DNA of 64,000 nucleotides from Gottfriedia solisilvae (GTDB taxonomy: Bacteria > Bacillota > Bacilli > Bacillales > Bacillaceae_G): assembly GCF_002128405.1 (NCBI RefSeq), contig NZ_NETJ01000002.1, positions 186,001 to 250,000 of the forward strand, given 5' to 3'. Below the pieces are notes generated by a model, which did no database searches, was not told the DNA's origin, and worked only from the letters and a program-made list of their open reading frames with translations. Both the position numbers and the translations under genes were made by a program. How positions within the stretch are numbered: the first letter of the stretch is position 1; every line of letters starts with the position of its first letter. This document shows positions 35,853-44,045 of the stretch, piece by piece.

Positions 35853-36291
35853 AAGAATAAACCTCCAATCGATTATAATGTTCTTGAATATATTCTAGAA
35901 CAATAAAAACAATCAATTAAAAATTACGGTATCATTTAACGAAGGATAAGATGCGAGAAATTATTTCCCAGGCACTAATTTTTTCTTAAAGATTAAGTTT
36001 TTTTACAGATAAATTATGAAGTTGAATGGAACGGAAGGATGCTCGACTCCTATGGGAAATGCTGGACAGCTGAGACCCCACAGGCGCGAATGCGCCGAGG
36101 AGGCTCAGCGCCAGCCCCATGGAAAGCGAGCATCCTGGAGTGGAATTCAACATACTTCTTTTCACAGATCAAAGTGAGACTAATAGTTTATGTAAGTATA
36201 ATTATCTAAAAATTAAAAAAATGATTGCATTAAATACTTCAACCGTGTCAAAATATGATTACATCGAAAGAACAAGCACGGAGGAGATATC
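35853..36291. other. Gap holding a dispersed GC-rich repeat
   Basis: The gap contains the repeat described at 36021-36151, otherwise AT-rich sequence with no credible ORF. Confidence 0.6.
36021..36151 (+). repeat. GC-rich dispersed repeat, core type B copy 1
   Basis: About 131 bases running from gttgaatgg to ggaattcaac, with an outer stem aggatgctcg/cgagcatcct and an inner stem cagctgag/ctcagcgc around ggcgc-gaat-gcgcc. It shares the segments gactcct, gagaccc, gaggaggctca and ccatggaaagcga with the MITE core, but its ends differ from those of the MITE. Confidence 0.75.
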
Positions 36292-36684
36292 TTGAAAAAA
36301 GTATTATTTATATTTTTGGCATTATGCATTTTTAGTACAGGCTGTGTAACAGAAAATAAAGCCGAAAAACTGACAAATCGCATCATGAAAAACACTGAAG
36401 TTCTTGAAAACCTGTATCAGAAACATCGTAGAGACAAAACACTTGATGCAGAAACTGAAATGAAAAAAGTTCATCTTGCTAAAGTACTTAAAACATTAAA
36501 TGAAGATTTAAGTGATTTAGAAAAGTTGTATAAAGAAGAACCAGCCTATCATATAAACACGATGCTAATGAGTATTCCTTATATGGAGCAATCTGTAGAT
36601 GACAGAGATCTATTATTATTTGAACAAGGCTATTCAACTTACATGAATGGATATTTAAATTTTATTGATATTGTTAACGAGTAG
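36292..36684 (+). CDS. YkyA-like lipoprotein
   Basis: The signal ends FSTGC at residues 14-18, then a mostly helical 110-residue domain with long coiled-coil tendency (AEKLTNRIMKNTEVLENLY.. DLSDLEKLY). This resembles the YkyA family of putative cell-wall-binding lipoproteins, but is shorter. The start is TTG after ggaggagat. Confidence 0.6.
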   Translation: MKKVLFIFLALCIFSTGCVTENKAEKLTNRIMKNTEVLENLYQKHRRDKTLDAETEMKKVHLAKVLKTLNEDLSDLEKLYKEEPAYHINTMLMSIPYMEQSVDDRDLLLFEQGYSTYMNGYLNFIDIVNE

Positions 36685-36784
36685 ATGTTTTGAAAAACTA
36701 TTTAAAGTAAAATGTATCATTCTTTCCAACCTTGTTAATAATACAAAAATTACAATAAATAATCATTTAAAAGAGGTGTAATCA

Positions 36785-36916
36785 ATGCACGTTAATGACC
36801 CAAACGAGTTTGATGAAGTGAACAAAAACGATGTTGATTTACATTTTAAAAATGAATTACCAGTAATTGAAGATGCAATAGGAATTGATGAAATACTTAA
36901 ATGGTTAGAGGAATAA
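36785..36916 (+). CDS. Small acidic protein (43 aa), unknown
   Basis: ATG follows gaggtg and the ORF has a terminator 20 bases downstream. The product is strongly acidic (MHVNDPNEFDEVNKNDVDLHF..) with an amphipathic end IDEILKWLEE. No family recognised. Confidence 0.45.
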   Translation: MHVNDPNEFDEVNKNDVDLHFKNELPVIEDAIGIDEILKWLEE

Positions 36917-36935
36917 TGTTCAATTTTTTACACAA

Positions 36936-36966
36936 AAAAAGTACTTTCTACTAAGAAAGTACTTTT
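36936..36966. terminator. Bidirectional terminator
   Basis: Perfect stem aaaaagtactttct/agaaagtacttttt with short loop, between convergent genes. Confidence 0.85.
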
Positions 36967-36983
36967 TATTTTGAATTCTATTT

Positions 36984-37772
36984 TTATAAGTTTAAAGAAT
37001 CAATGATGCCAAATAACTCTTCTAAATGAGTAATTTCATATGTAGGTATAACTTCATTTCTCTCTTTATGATGACGATTAATCCAAACATTTTTCATTCC
37101 GATTCGATTAGATCCAAGTATGTCTGTCATTAAATTATCACCAACCATCAATGCTTCATCTTTTGATAAGTTCATCAATGATAAGGCATGTTCAAAAATA
37201 GTTGGGTCCGGCTTACCCTTGCCAAAATCACCTGAGATTAGAATTTGATCAAAGTATTCTTTTATTTCTGGTGTAATGGACAGCTTTGTATGTTGTAAAT
37301 CAGGGGAGCCATTTGTCAAAAGTAATAATTGATATTTACCTTTTAACGCATCTAATACTTGGAAAGTCTCTTCATAAACATAAGGATTTCCTTTTCGTTC
37401 TTCCGGGAATGTTTCAGCTAAAACATGACCAAACTCAGGGTCATCAATGCCAAATGCTTTTAATCCTAATGTCCATGCATTTTTGCGATAGGATGATGAG
37501 TTTGCACGCATTTTAGGAAAATCAGCGTGTTCCTCCAAAAAATTACCCCAAAGTCCTTCAAAAGGATTAATTCCAATTAACTGAGTAAACTCATACGTAT
37601 CATAGGATGCATATAGTTCTCTAGCAGCATTTCTGACTGCTTCTTCAAACGCTTCAGGTTGAATCCCATATTTCTTTTCAACTAGTTTACAAGTATTTTC
37701 AAAAGCAACCTTCACACTTTTCTGATCCCAAAGCAATGTATCATCCAAATCAAAAATAATCCCTTTAATCAT
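36984..37772 (-). CDS. HAD-superfamily hydrolase (YjjG-like)
   Basis: The 262-residue protein has motif [10 protein letters not shown] at residue 8, motif [10 protein letters not shown], the Lys in GKGKPDP and motif [13 protein letters not shown], with a helical cap after motif I. This is subfamily IA, which includes nucleotidase YjjG and many small-metabolite phosphatases. ATG follows aaaggag. Confidence 0.8.
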   Translation of the reverse strand: MIKGIIFDLDDTLLWDQKSVKVAFENTCKLVEKKYGIQPEAFEEAVRNAARELYASYDTYEFTQLIGINPFEGLWGNFLEEHADFPKMRANSSSYRKNAWTLGLKAFGIDDPEFGHVLAETFPEERKGNPYVYEETFQVLDALKGKYQLLLLTNGSPDLQHTKLSITPEIKEYFDQILISGDFGKGKPDPTIFEHALSLMNLSKDEALMVGDNLMTDILGSNRIGMKNVWINRHHKERNEVIPTYEITHLEELFGIIDSLNL

Positions 37773-37989
37773 CGGAAATCTCCTTTTATGTTTGAATATT
37801 TTAAATTATTCATAATGGTACAAGGAAAAAGGAGTTTAGTAAATAGGGAAAGTGAAACTATAGAATATGTGAGTGGTTTATAAATAACATTCGTTGTTTT
37901 TATGTTTGAAAAACCCAAAAAAATTTGGACTAATGAGCCAAATACTTTAATATATGAAGAATAGAAATAAAATAATAGGATGGTTCAAA

Positions 37990-38286
37990 ATGAAAAAATA
38001 TATATTCATCATCATTTTAGCAATCGTTTTAATTGTCTCAGCAAAAACGAACCCATCGAAACATCAATTTGTTGTATGGGCAAAAGATAAACTAGTGGAG
38101 GAATCAAATAATAAATATCTTAAATTTGGGATTGAACTTGTAGGTGATCGATTAATTAGTTCAGTTACGACAAAGCATGACTATGTCTTTTTTTCACTTT
38201 ATGAGGTAAAAGTATTGGATAAAGAGATTAAGGTTATTGGTGTATTTGATCGATTTATTCCGATTTCGAAAAAAGATGTGAAATAG
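37990..38286 (+). CDS. DUF4359 family secreted/anchored protein
   Basis: An N-terminal signal-like helix (YIFIIILAIVLIVSA) precedes TNPSKHQFVVWAKDKL and TTKHDYVFFSLYEVKVLD, which fit the short DUF4359 family. ATG 37990 has aggatgg upstream; the start at 37954 lacks a ribosome-binding site. It may share a transcript with brfA, 73 bases downstream. Confidence 0.65.
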   Translation: MKKYIFIIILAIVLIVSAKTNPSKHQFVVWAKDKLVEESNNKYLKFGIELVGDRLISSVTTKHDYVFFSLYEVKVLDKEIKVIGVFDRFIPISKKDVK

Positions 38287-38359
38287 TTACTTTTAGAGAG
38301 TGGAAAATTTCAAAGGTAAGTATATAATAGAAGGAGAAAATGACAAAAGAGGTGCTGAA

Positions 38360-38587
38360 ATGAGTAAATCAAAAGCTAGGAAGTTTAGAGAAAAAATAGC
38401 TAGAGAAGGAAACAGAAACCCAGAATTAAGTAGAAGTCCATTTGCAATGTTAGATTTAAATACTCGTAAGACGAAAACCAAAAAAGATAAATTACAGCAG
38501 GTGAAGCATAAAAAACAGTCCTTTGGAAGAGATGACTTTCAAACAAAGGACTGTTTTTATTTTATATTCACAAAAAAAGAAGAGTAA
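38360..38587 (+). CDS. brfA: Ribosome rescue factor BrfA (YqkK-like) with terminator inside the ORF
   Basis: The start MSKSKARKFREKIAREGNRNPELSRSPF and the basic middle part match B. subtilis BrfA (YqkK), which recruits RF2 to ribosomes stalled on non-stop mRNA. ATG 38360 has gaggtg upstream. A strong terminator (38511-38560) lies inside the reading frame, so most transcripts should end before the stop codon at 38585. They would then become non-stop messages removed by tmRNA. That is the known control of BrfA and ArfA: the protein accumulates only when trans-translation fails. The natural product would be about 66 residues. Confidence 0.8.
   Translation: MSKSKARKFREKIAREGNRNPELSRSPFAMLDLNTRKTKTKKDKLQQVKHKKQSFGRDDFQTKDCFYFIFTKKEE
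38511..38560 (+). terminator. Terminator within the brfA coding region
   Basis: A perfect 15-bp stem (aaaaacagtcctttg) with an 18-nt loop and T run. It lies 25 bases before the brfA stop codon. Confidence 0.85.
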
Positions 38588-38607
38588 TAAATTACTCCTC
38601 TTATCTT
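38571..38607 (-). terminator. Terminator of the minus-strand secreted protein gene
   Basis: Stem aagaggagtaa/ttactcttctt with T run on the minus strand. The brfA stop codon lies within it. Confidence 0.75.
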
Positions 38608-38609
38608 AA

Positions 38610-39584
38610 TTAGTTAGCAGGTGTTTCAGTAGTTTCTGCAGGTTGTTCTTTCGCTTTATCTGCAAACTTTACAGGTAAATTCGTTTTGTAAGCTTCAATA
38701 TCTGCTTTTATTTTTTCAATTAATTCATTATATAATTTAGCATCATTTGTCGTTTTAATAATTGCGATTTTAACTTTTAATACATCTCTTTTTTGGATTG
38801 CTGAATATAAGTCGTCACTGCCCATAAAATCCATTATATCTTCAAGAGAATCTTCGTTAATGTATTTTTCAATAATTCCCTCTAAGTCAGTTTGAATTTG
38901 TTTGTATAAAGGATAATCCATATTAAGGACTTTATATGCATGAGATTGAACTTCTTGTTCAACTGTAAAAAATTCAAGTGAACCTTTCATTATCTTTGCC
39001 ATTTCAGCATCATAGTTTTCATATTCAGTTGGTAACTGATTATGAATGTAAATTTCGTTTTCTGTAAAGATTTGTTCTTCAATTTCATAAGCATAATCTT
39101 CAATGTCATACATTAAATCATCTTGGTAAATAAGAATAGCAAGTAATTTTGCCTTTTGTTTTACGTAATATGCTTTTGCATTTTTCGTATCACCTTTTTT
39201 AAGGTAAGCATTAAATGTAGCAGAAACTTTCTTCATGTCTACAGCTGAGTTATCTTTACGAGTTTTATCAAGTTTTGCTCTGAAACTTGTAATCTTTTTC
39301 GTTAGTTCATCTTTACCTGTATATCCATACTTTGTAAACTCTTTACTGTATCTTTGTAGATCCATGTAAAGTTCATAAATGTACTCATCATTATCTTTAA
39401 TATCTCTTTTATAGTTGTTTAAAGTTTTGTTGTATGCACTAATCTGATTTTTAAATGCTGTTTGCGCTTGAGTAGTTTTTGATGTAGTTTTTGCAGATGC
39501 TGCTGTTGGGACTGAACCTAAAAGAATTCCTGCTGTTATTGTCGTTGCAGTAACGAATGATGTGATTTTCTTAAAGTTTTTCAT
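38610..39584 (-). CDS. Secreted helical protein, unknown
   Basis: A Sec signal peptide (MKNFKKITSFVTATTITAGILLGSVPTAASA) precedes about 290 Lys/Glu/Asp-rich helical residues with coiled-coil tendency and a short Pro/Thr/Glu tail (AKEQPAETTETPAN). No family was recognised. ATG follows ggagacc. Probably extracellular or wall-associated. Confidence 0.55.
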   Translation of the reverse strand: MKNFKKITSFVTATTITAGILLGSVPTAASAKTTSKTTQAQTAFKNQISAYNKTLNNYKRDIKDNDEYIYELYMDLQRYSKEFTKYGYTGKDELTKKITSFRAKLDKTRKDNSAVDMKKVSATFNAYLKKGDTKNAKAYYVKQKAKLLAILIYQDDLMYDIEDYAYEIEEQIFTENEIYIHNQLPTEYENYDAEMAKIMKGSLEFFTVEQEVQSHAYKVLNMDYPLYKQIQTDLEGIIEKYINEDSLEDIMDFMGSDDLYSAIQKRDVLKVKIAIIKTTNDAKLYNELIEKIKADIEAYKTNLPVKFADKAKEQPAETTETPAN

Positions 39585-39777
39585 TATGGTCTCCTCTATA
39601 TGTAATGTGTTTTTCCCTATATTAGTATATTATAAGTTTTAAAAATATTAAATATAAATTAGTAAAATTAAATAATAGTTAAAATTGTTTTACAAAAATG
39701 ATTCAAAAGTTGCAGGAATAAATGTATCGAAGGGTAATAAGTATAGAGCAGGGGATTGAGCAAAAGGAGGTATGAAA

Positions 39778-39975
39778 ATGGGAGATTACCATTTTACAAT
39801 AAATCTGATTAGAAATATAATCATGACATTTTTTCAAAGTGGTATTTGGGTAGTAGGATTTTTTTACTTACTTAATAAAACGCATTCAAGTAAATCCTTA
39901 TTAAAAGCTTCAAAAATAATCATGATTATAGTTTTCGCATGCTTATTGCTTTATTCAATAGATATCAATCGGTAA
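39778..39975 (+). CDS. Small membrane protein (65 aa), unknown
   Basis: Two membrane helices are predicted (IIMTFFQSGIWVVGFFYLL and IIMIIVFACLLLYSI). ATG 39778 is chosen because aaggaggt lies 7 bases before it; the ATG at 39772 overlaps that site. Family unknown. Confidence 0.55.
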   Translation: MGDYHFTINLIRNIIMTFFQSGIWVVGFFYLLNKTHSSKSLLKASKIIMIIVFACLLLYSIDINR

Positions 39976-39996
39976 TTTACAGATGTAATATATGTT

Positions 39997-40034
39997 AAAA
40001 AACGCTCAGAAATTATTTTCTGGGCGTTTTTTTA
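39997..40034 (+). terminator. Terminator of the small membrane gene
   Basis: Stem aaaaacgctcagaaa/tttctgggcgttttt with T run. Confidence 0.8.
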
Positions 40035-40058
40035 GAAAGATTAAAAGGTTACTGTTCA

Positions 40059-40967
40059 TTAATCCCTTCCTGCATTAACGATTAAATGAGCGACTTTTCT
40101 CGGTTGTAATTTTGCAGTAGTCATATGATCTCCATGTCCTTGAATGAAACGGAAAATACCTAATCTACTAGCCATATGTGGGTACCATCCATAAGTTTCT
40201 CCAGCTGGTATAGCTGTATCTTCAAGTAAGTTGATAAAGCTTCTAGGAATAGTTAACTGATAAAATGCTTTTAAATCTAGTTTTTCAGTCAGTGGTGCTG
40301 ATGGTTCTGGGGTAGTAGTGTTATATATTTGCTGTGCTGTTTGCAGGTCTGCTAAGTTAACGAAAACTTCCCTAAAATAAGAAAAAGGTAGTTTAATTGA
40401 ATGGTCAGGAGACTGTTGCGCAAGTCCTAATATGAACTGCTGTCCTTGTGGTGGAAATTGATCTGCCATGCTTTCGCCATCTTTTAAAATAAAAGCGTTC
40501 CAAAAGACTAAGCGCTTAATTCGATCTGGAACCTGTTCAGCTACTTTTTGGATAACGCTACCACCAAAACTGTGGCCAACTAAAATAATGTTTTTTAGAT
40601 TTTGTGTTGTAATATATTCAACAACAGACTGAGTAATCATTGCGTGGGTTACATTTTTGTTTTTATCTGTACCATGACCTGGTAACTGAGGTGTATGGAC
40701 GATATGCCCCATTTTACGTAATTCTCCAGCTATTCCATTCCAAAAAGTAGGGTCAGCCCAAGAGCCATGAATTAATACAAATGTTAGGATATGTTGACGA
40801 AAATATAAGTCATTGTGATCTATTAATCCATTTTGAGTTGTATTTGTGTAATATTCGTTATTGAAATGATAAGGTTGATAAGAATATGGAGTTGATTGAT
40901 TAGGATTCATATGTCTAAAATAATAGTTATATTGATACATTACATCATTATGTTCTTTCGTAGTCAT
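40059..40967 (-). CDS. Alpha/beta-fold hydrolase (esterase-like)
   Basis: After an Asn/Tyr-rich 58-residue N terminus, the core has the oxyanion motif LIHGSWADPTFW, the nucleophile elbow GHSFGGS and a late GHGDHM with the catalytic His. This pattern is closest to the small plant-MES/EstC-like esterases. The start is ATG 40967 after aaggaggg; the longer frame to 41036 has none. The unusual N-terminal tail has no signal peptide. Confidence 0.75.
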   Translation of the reverse strand: MTTKEHNDVMYQYNYYFRHMNPNQSTPYSYQPYHFNNEYYTNTTQNGLIDHNDLYFRQHILTFVLIHGSWADPTFWNGIAGELRKMGHIVHTPQLPGHGTDKNKNVTHAMITQSVVEYITTQNLKNIILVGHSFGGSVIQKVAEQVPDRIKRLVFWNAFILKDGESMADQFPPQGQQFILGLAQQSPDHSIKLPFSYFREVFVNLADLQTAQQIYNTTTPEPSAPLTEKLDLKAFYQLTIPRSFINLLEDTAIPAGETYGWYPHMASRLGIFRFIQGHGDHMTTAKLQPRKVAHLIVNAGRD

Positions 40968-41118
40968 TAAAAAGGGTCCCTCCTTGTTAATCTTTCTCAT
41001 GTTATGCATAATTAGATTGAAAGGTGCCCAATACATTATTAAAAATGATTAACAAAAATCAATTTCTAAAGAGTTATACATAGATTGTCATATAAGAATA
41101 TTTTAGGAGGAGTTAGCA

Positions 41119-42849
41119 ATTAAAAGAGCACTCTGGATGATGATTGGCATTATCCTAATATGTGGGATTAGCGTGTTTTATGTGAAGGGTGATGCAAAAG
41201 AAGAACATCCTTTAAAACAAAGTCAGCCTTCATTTCAAACTGAACAAGAAGTTGAAGATGAAAGCGAATCGTTAGATGAACAAGAATTATTAGCATTAAT
41301 TGTTTCAAATGCTCAACAAGGTAAGATATCCGAAGCAAGTATTTTTGTAGGTAAAACGGATATAAACGAGGTAATTGGAAGATTTGGAACGATCAGTGAA
41401 AAAGATGAGGTTGAAAAAGGAACTTATTTAACTTTTAAAGATCGAGCAATCGCTGTAGGCTATGATCAAGATGGATTTGTCTTTGAGGCGAGATCCTATA
41501 AACCAAATCTACACGAAATTCACTATGATTCGATTATTGAGTTATTACAGAATCCGACTACAATTAAATATTATAAAGATCAAGAAGTTGATCAAATTAT
41601 TCTTGGTTATAAATTAGCTCATAATTATGAATTAAAGTTTATTTTACCACGACCAACCGATGAGTTACCAAATCCGTCAGTACATCATATATCTGTATCA
41701 ATTATGAACAATACGAACGAAGTCATACCATCAGATTTTTTATCTATTAATATTGAAGAGCAGATTAAAAACATGAGCTTAAATGAAAAAATTGGACAAA
41801 TGATTTTTTCTGGAATTTATGGAACTAAGTATACAGTAGAACTGAAAAACTTAGTGCAGCAAAATAAAATTGGTGGATTTATTTTTTATAGCGACAACAT
41901 AAAAAGTAAACAACAATCTGTAAAATTAATAAACTCTTTAAAGAAGGCCAACGAATCGAATCCACTGCCGATTTTATTTGGAGTAGATCAAGAGGGTGGA
42001 AGGATTTCACGATTGCCAGTTAATATTGGAAAGATTCCTTCTAGTGCAGAAATTGGGAAGCGAAACAATCCTGAATTGTCATTTGCAATTGGTCAAATCT
42101 TAGGGAAACAAGTGAAAACGTTTGGTTTTAACCTTGATTTTGCACCAGTACTTGATATTAATAGTAATCCGCATAACCCAGTCATTGGTGATCGATCATT
42201 TGGCAATAGTGCTTCAATTGTGAGTGAACTTGGAATTCAAACAATGAAAGGGATTCAATCAGATAATATCATACCTGTTATCAAACATTTTCCAGGTCAT
42301 GGTGATACAGGTGTTGATTCACATTTAACATTACCGATCGTTTATAAATCATATGATGATTTAAAAGACTTTGAATTGGTTCCTTTTAAAAACGCGATAA
42401 AGCAAAATGCCGATGTTGTGATGATTGCCCATATTTTATTGCCAAAAATTGATTCGAGCAATCCTTCTTCAATGTCTAAAAAAGTGGTCACCAATATTTT
42501 AAGAAATGATATGCAATTTAATGGGGTCGTCATGACGGATGATATGACGATGGATGCGATTGGGAAACATTTCAACTTAGCTAATGCATCTGTAAAATCT
42601 ATTCAAGCTGGAAGCGACATCATTATGGTTGCTCATGATACGAATAAAGTAAAAGCAGTATTTAAAGCAATACAAACAGCTGTAAATAATGGCTCGATTT
42701 CAGAGGAACGTATAAACCAAAGTGTTAAGCGGATCATTTTATTAAAACAAAAGTACAAAATTGACAATAAAACAGTACCTAACTATAGTACGGATGAGTT
42801 GATTGATAAAACAAATAGAGTATTAAAAAAATATCATCTTGAACCTTGA
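41119..42849 (+). CDS. DUF4309-GH3 fusion: beta-N-acetylhexosaminidase (NagZ-type), apparent AUU start
   Basis: The C-terminal two thirds form a GH3 catalytic domain with DQEGGRISRL, KHFPGHGDTGVDSHLTLP (general acid/base His-Asp loop of NagZ) and VVMTDDMTMDAI (nucleophile Asp). It probably cleaves GlcNAc from muropeptides outside the cell. Before it lies a DUF4309 domain (SEASIFVGKTDINEVIGRFG) and a membrane anchor. AGGAGG at 41105-41110 is followed after 8 bases by ATT and then K-R-A-L-W-M-M, which gives a normal charged signal anchor. Starting at ATG 41137 would lose the positive charges. Confidence 0.8.
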   Translation: MKRALWMMIGIILICGISVFYVKGDAKEEHPLKQSQPSFQTEQEVEDESESLDEQELLALIVSNAQQGKISEASIFVGKTDINEVIGRFGTISEKDEVEKGTYLTFKDRAIAVGYDQDGFVFEARSYKPNLHEIHYDSIIELLQNPTTIKYYKDQEVDQIILGYKLAHNYELKFILPRPTDELPNPSVHHISVSIMNNTNEVIPSDFLSINIEEQIKNMSLNEKIGQMIFSGIYGTKYTVELKNLVQQNKIGGFIFYSDNIKSKQQSVKLINSLKKANESNPLPILFGVDQEGGRISRLPVNIGKIPSSAEIGKRNNPELSFAIGQILGKQVKTFGFNLDFAPVLDINSNPHNPVIGDRSFGNSASIVSELGIQTMKGIQSDNIIPVIKHFPGHGDTGVDSHLTLPIVYKSYDDLKDFELVPFKNAIKQNADVVMIAHILLPKIDSSNPSSMSKKVVTNILRNDMQFNGVVMTDDMTMDAIGKHFNLANASVKSIQAGSDIIMVAHDTNKVKAVFKAIQTAVNNGSISEERINQSVKRIILLKQKYKIDNKTVPNYSTDELIDKTNRVLKKYHLEP

Positions 42850-42920
42850 GGAAAAAAAAGGAAAATACCATCTTTTTGTCGAATAAATGATTAATGATAA
42901 TGGAGAAAGGTGGTGTTTTT

Positions 42921-43193
42921 ATGACTACGATGATTTCTGATGCAGAGATGATGTTACTTGCAATCTTCAAAGAACTTCAAGAAAAAGAGCCGAATTTTGA
43001 AAAAGGGATTCACAATGAAGTTGGAGTTGCAATTGAATACGTTACACCTGCGATAATCGATCTAGAACAAGAAGGTTATATCAACGGTATTATTTGGGTA
43101 AAAAGTGATGTAGATCAAAATGAAATACCTTCTTTTAATAATGTTGCTATAACACCGTCTGGGATGATTAAAGTAATAGAATTACTAAAATAA
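42921..43193 (+). CDS. YjcQ-like protein
   Basis: About 90 residues forming a winged-helix-like fold (DAEMMLLAIFKELQEKEPNFEKG, YVTPAIIDLEQEGYINGI, NVAITPSGMIKVIELL). This matches YjcQ, a small family found in chromosomes and phages. Start ATG 42921 has aaaggtgg upstream; the frame extends to 42894 without need. Function unknown. Confidence 0.65.
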   Translation: MTTMISDAEMMLLAIFKELQEKEPNFEKGIHNEVGVAIEYVTPAIIDLEQEGYINGIIWVKSDVDQNEIPSFNNVAITPSGMIKVIELLK

Positions 43194-43231
43194 AAAGATA
43201 ATAGATAAAAATATATATTGTTATTAAATGG

Positions 43232-43271
43232 GAAAAAACCTCAGAAGGCATGCGTCTTCTGAGGTTTTTTT
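43232..43271 (+). terminator. Terminator of the yjcQ-like gene
   Basis: A 14-bp stem aaaaacctcagaag with complement and T run. Confidence 0.85.
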
Positions 43272-43369
43272 GAATGATTTTGAAATGGTAAAGAATGGTA
43301 TATGTTCATGTGATGGTGGGTAAAGTAAAATAAGCTAACTAGGTTTGAAAGAGAGTTGATGATTTTAAA

Positions 43370-43999
43370 ATGGAAGAAATTGAATCTCTATTAACACCAT
43401 CAGTACAGAAAAACTTAAAGAGTACACTTACACAAATCAATACGAAAATCGAAGGTATGATCGGAAAAATAGAAAATAAAGGTTGCGGTATTTTAACAGA
43501 CTTTGAAAATATCCATCGTGTATTTAATAAATTACAATTAGAAGCCTCTTCCTTCTATTTAAATTCATATCTTTCACCTTATACAGATATTTTTGAAGAA
43601 CTAACGATTGCAGTTCAGCATCTATCAGAGCGAAAGCATGGTGGATTAATTGTAGTAAAGCGAGATGATACACTCGAACATCTAATGAGTTCGGGGATAC
43701 CAGTAGGTGCAACATTATCATCTGCACTATTAGAATCCATTTTTTATCCTGGTAGCCCATTACATGATGGAGCGGTATTGGTTGAACAAAATACAATTAT
43801 CTCCGCTGGGAATGTTCTTCCATTATCAAAAATAACATATGAAAATAAAAAACTAGGGACGAGACATCGTGCAGCAATTGGGATATCAGAGGAAAGTGAT
43901 GCGCTTGTATTGGTAGTATCTGAAGAGACTGGAAAGATTTCTTTTGCGTTTAATGGGAGTTTATATCCTGTTCAGTCTGGTTCACCGAATGTAAATTAG
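43370..43999 (+). CDS. cdaS: Sporulation-type diadenylate cyclase
   Basis: The 209-residue protein has the DAC domain with GATLSSALLESIFYPGSPLHDGAVLV and GTRHRAAIGISEESDALVLVVSEETG, which hold the DGA and RHR motifs that make c-di-AMP from two ATP. The N terminus is about 65 helical residues without a membrane segment, as in CdaS (YojJ) of B. subtilis, where two N-terminal helices inhibit the enzyme. CdaS is made in the forespore and affects germination, which suits the germination genes nearby. Confidence 0.85.
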   Translation: MEEIESLLTPSVQKNLKSTLTQINTKIEGMIGKIENKGCGILTDFENIHRVFNKLQLEASSFYLNSYLSPYTDIFEELTIAVQHLSERKHGGLIVVKRDDTLEHLMSSGIPVGATLSSALLESIFYPGSPLHDGAVLVEQNTIISAGNVLPLSKITYENKKLGTRHRAAIGISEESDALVLVVSEETGKISFAFNGSLYPVQSGSPNVN

Positions 44000-44000
44000 C

Positions 44001-44034
44001 AAAAAAAATCTACCTAATCAGGTAGATTTTTTTT
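44001..44034. terminator. Bidirectional terminator
   Basis: Perfect stem aaaaaaatctacct/aggtagattttttt with 4-nt loop, between convergent genes. Confidence 0.85.
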
Positions 44035-44045
44035 GAGTTTATTAA

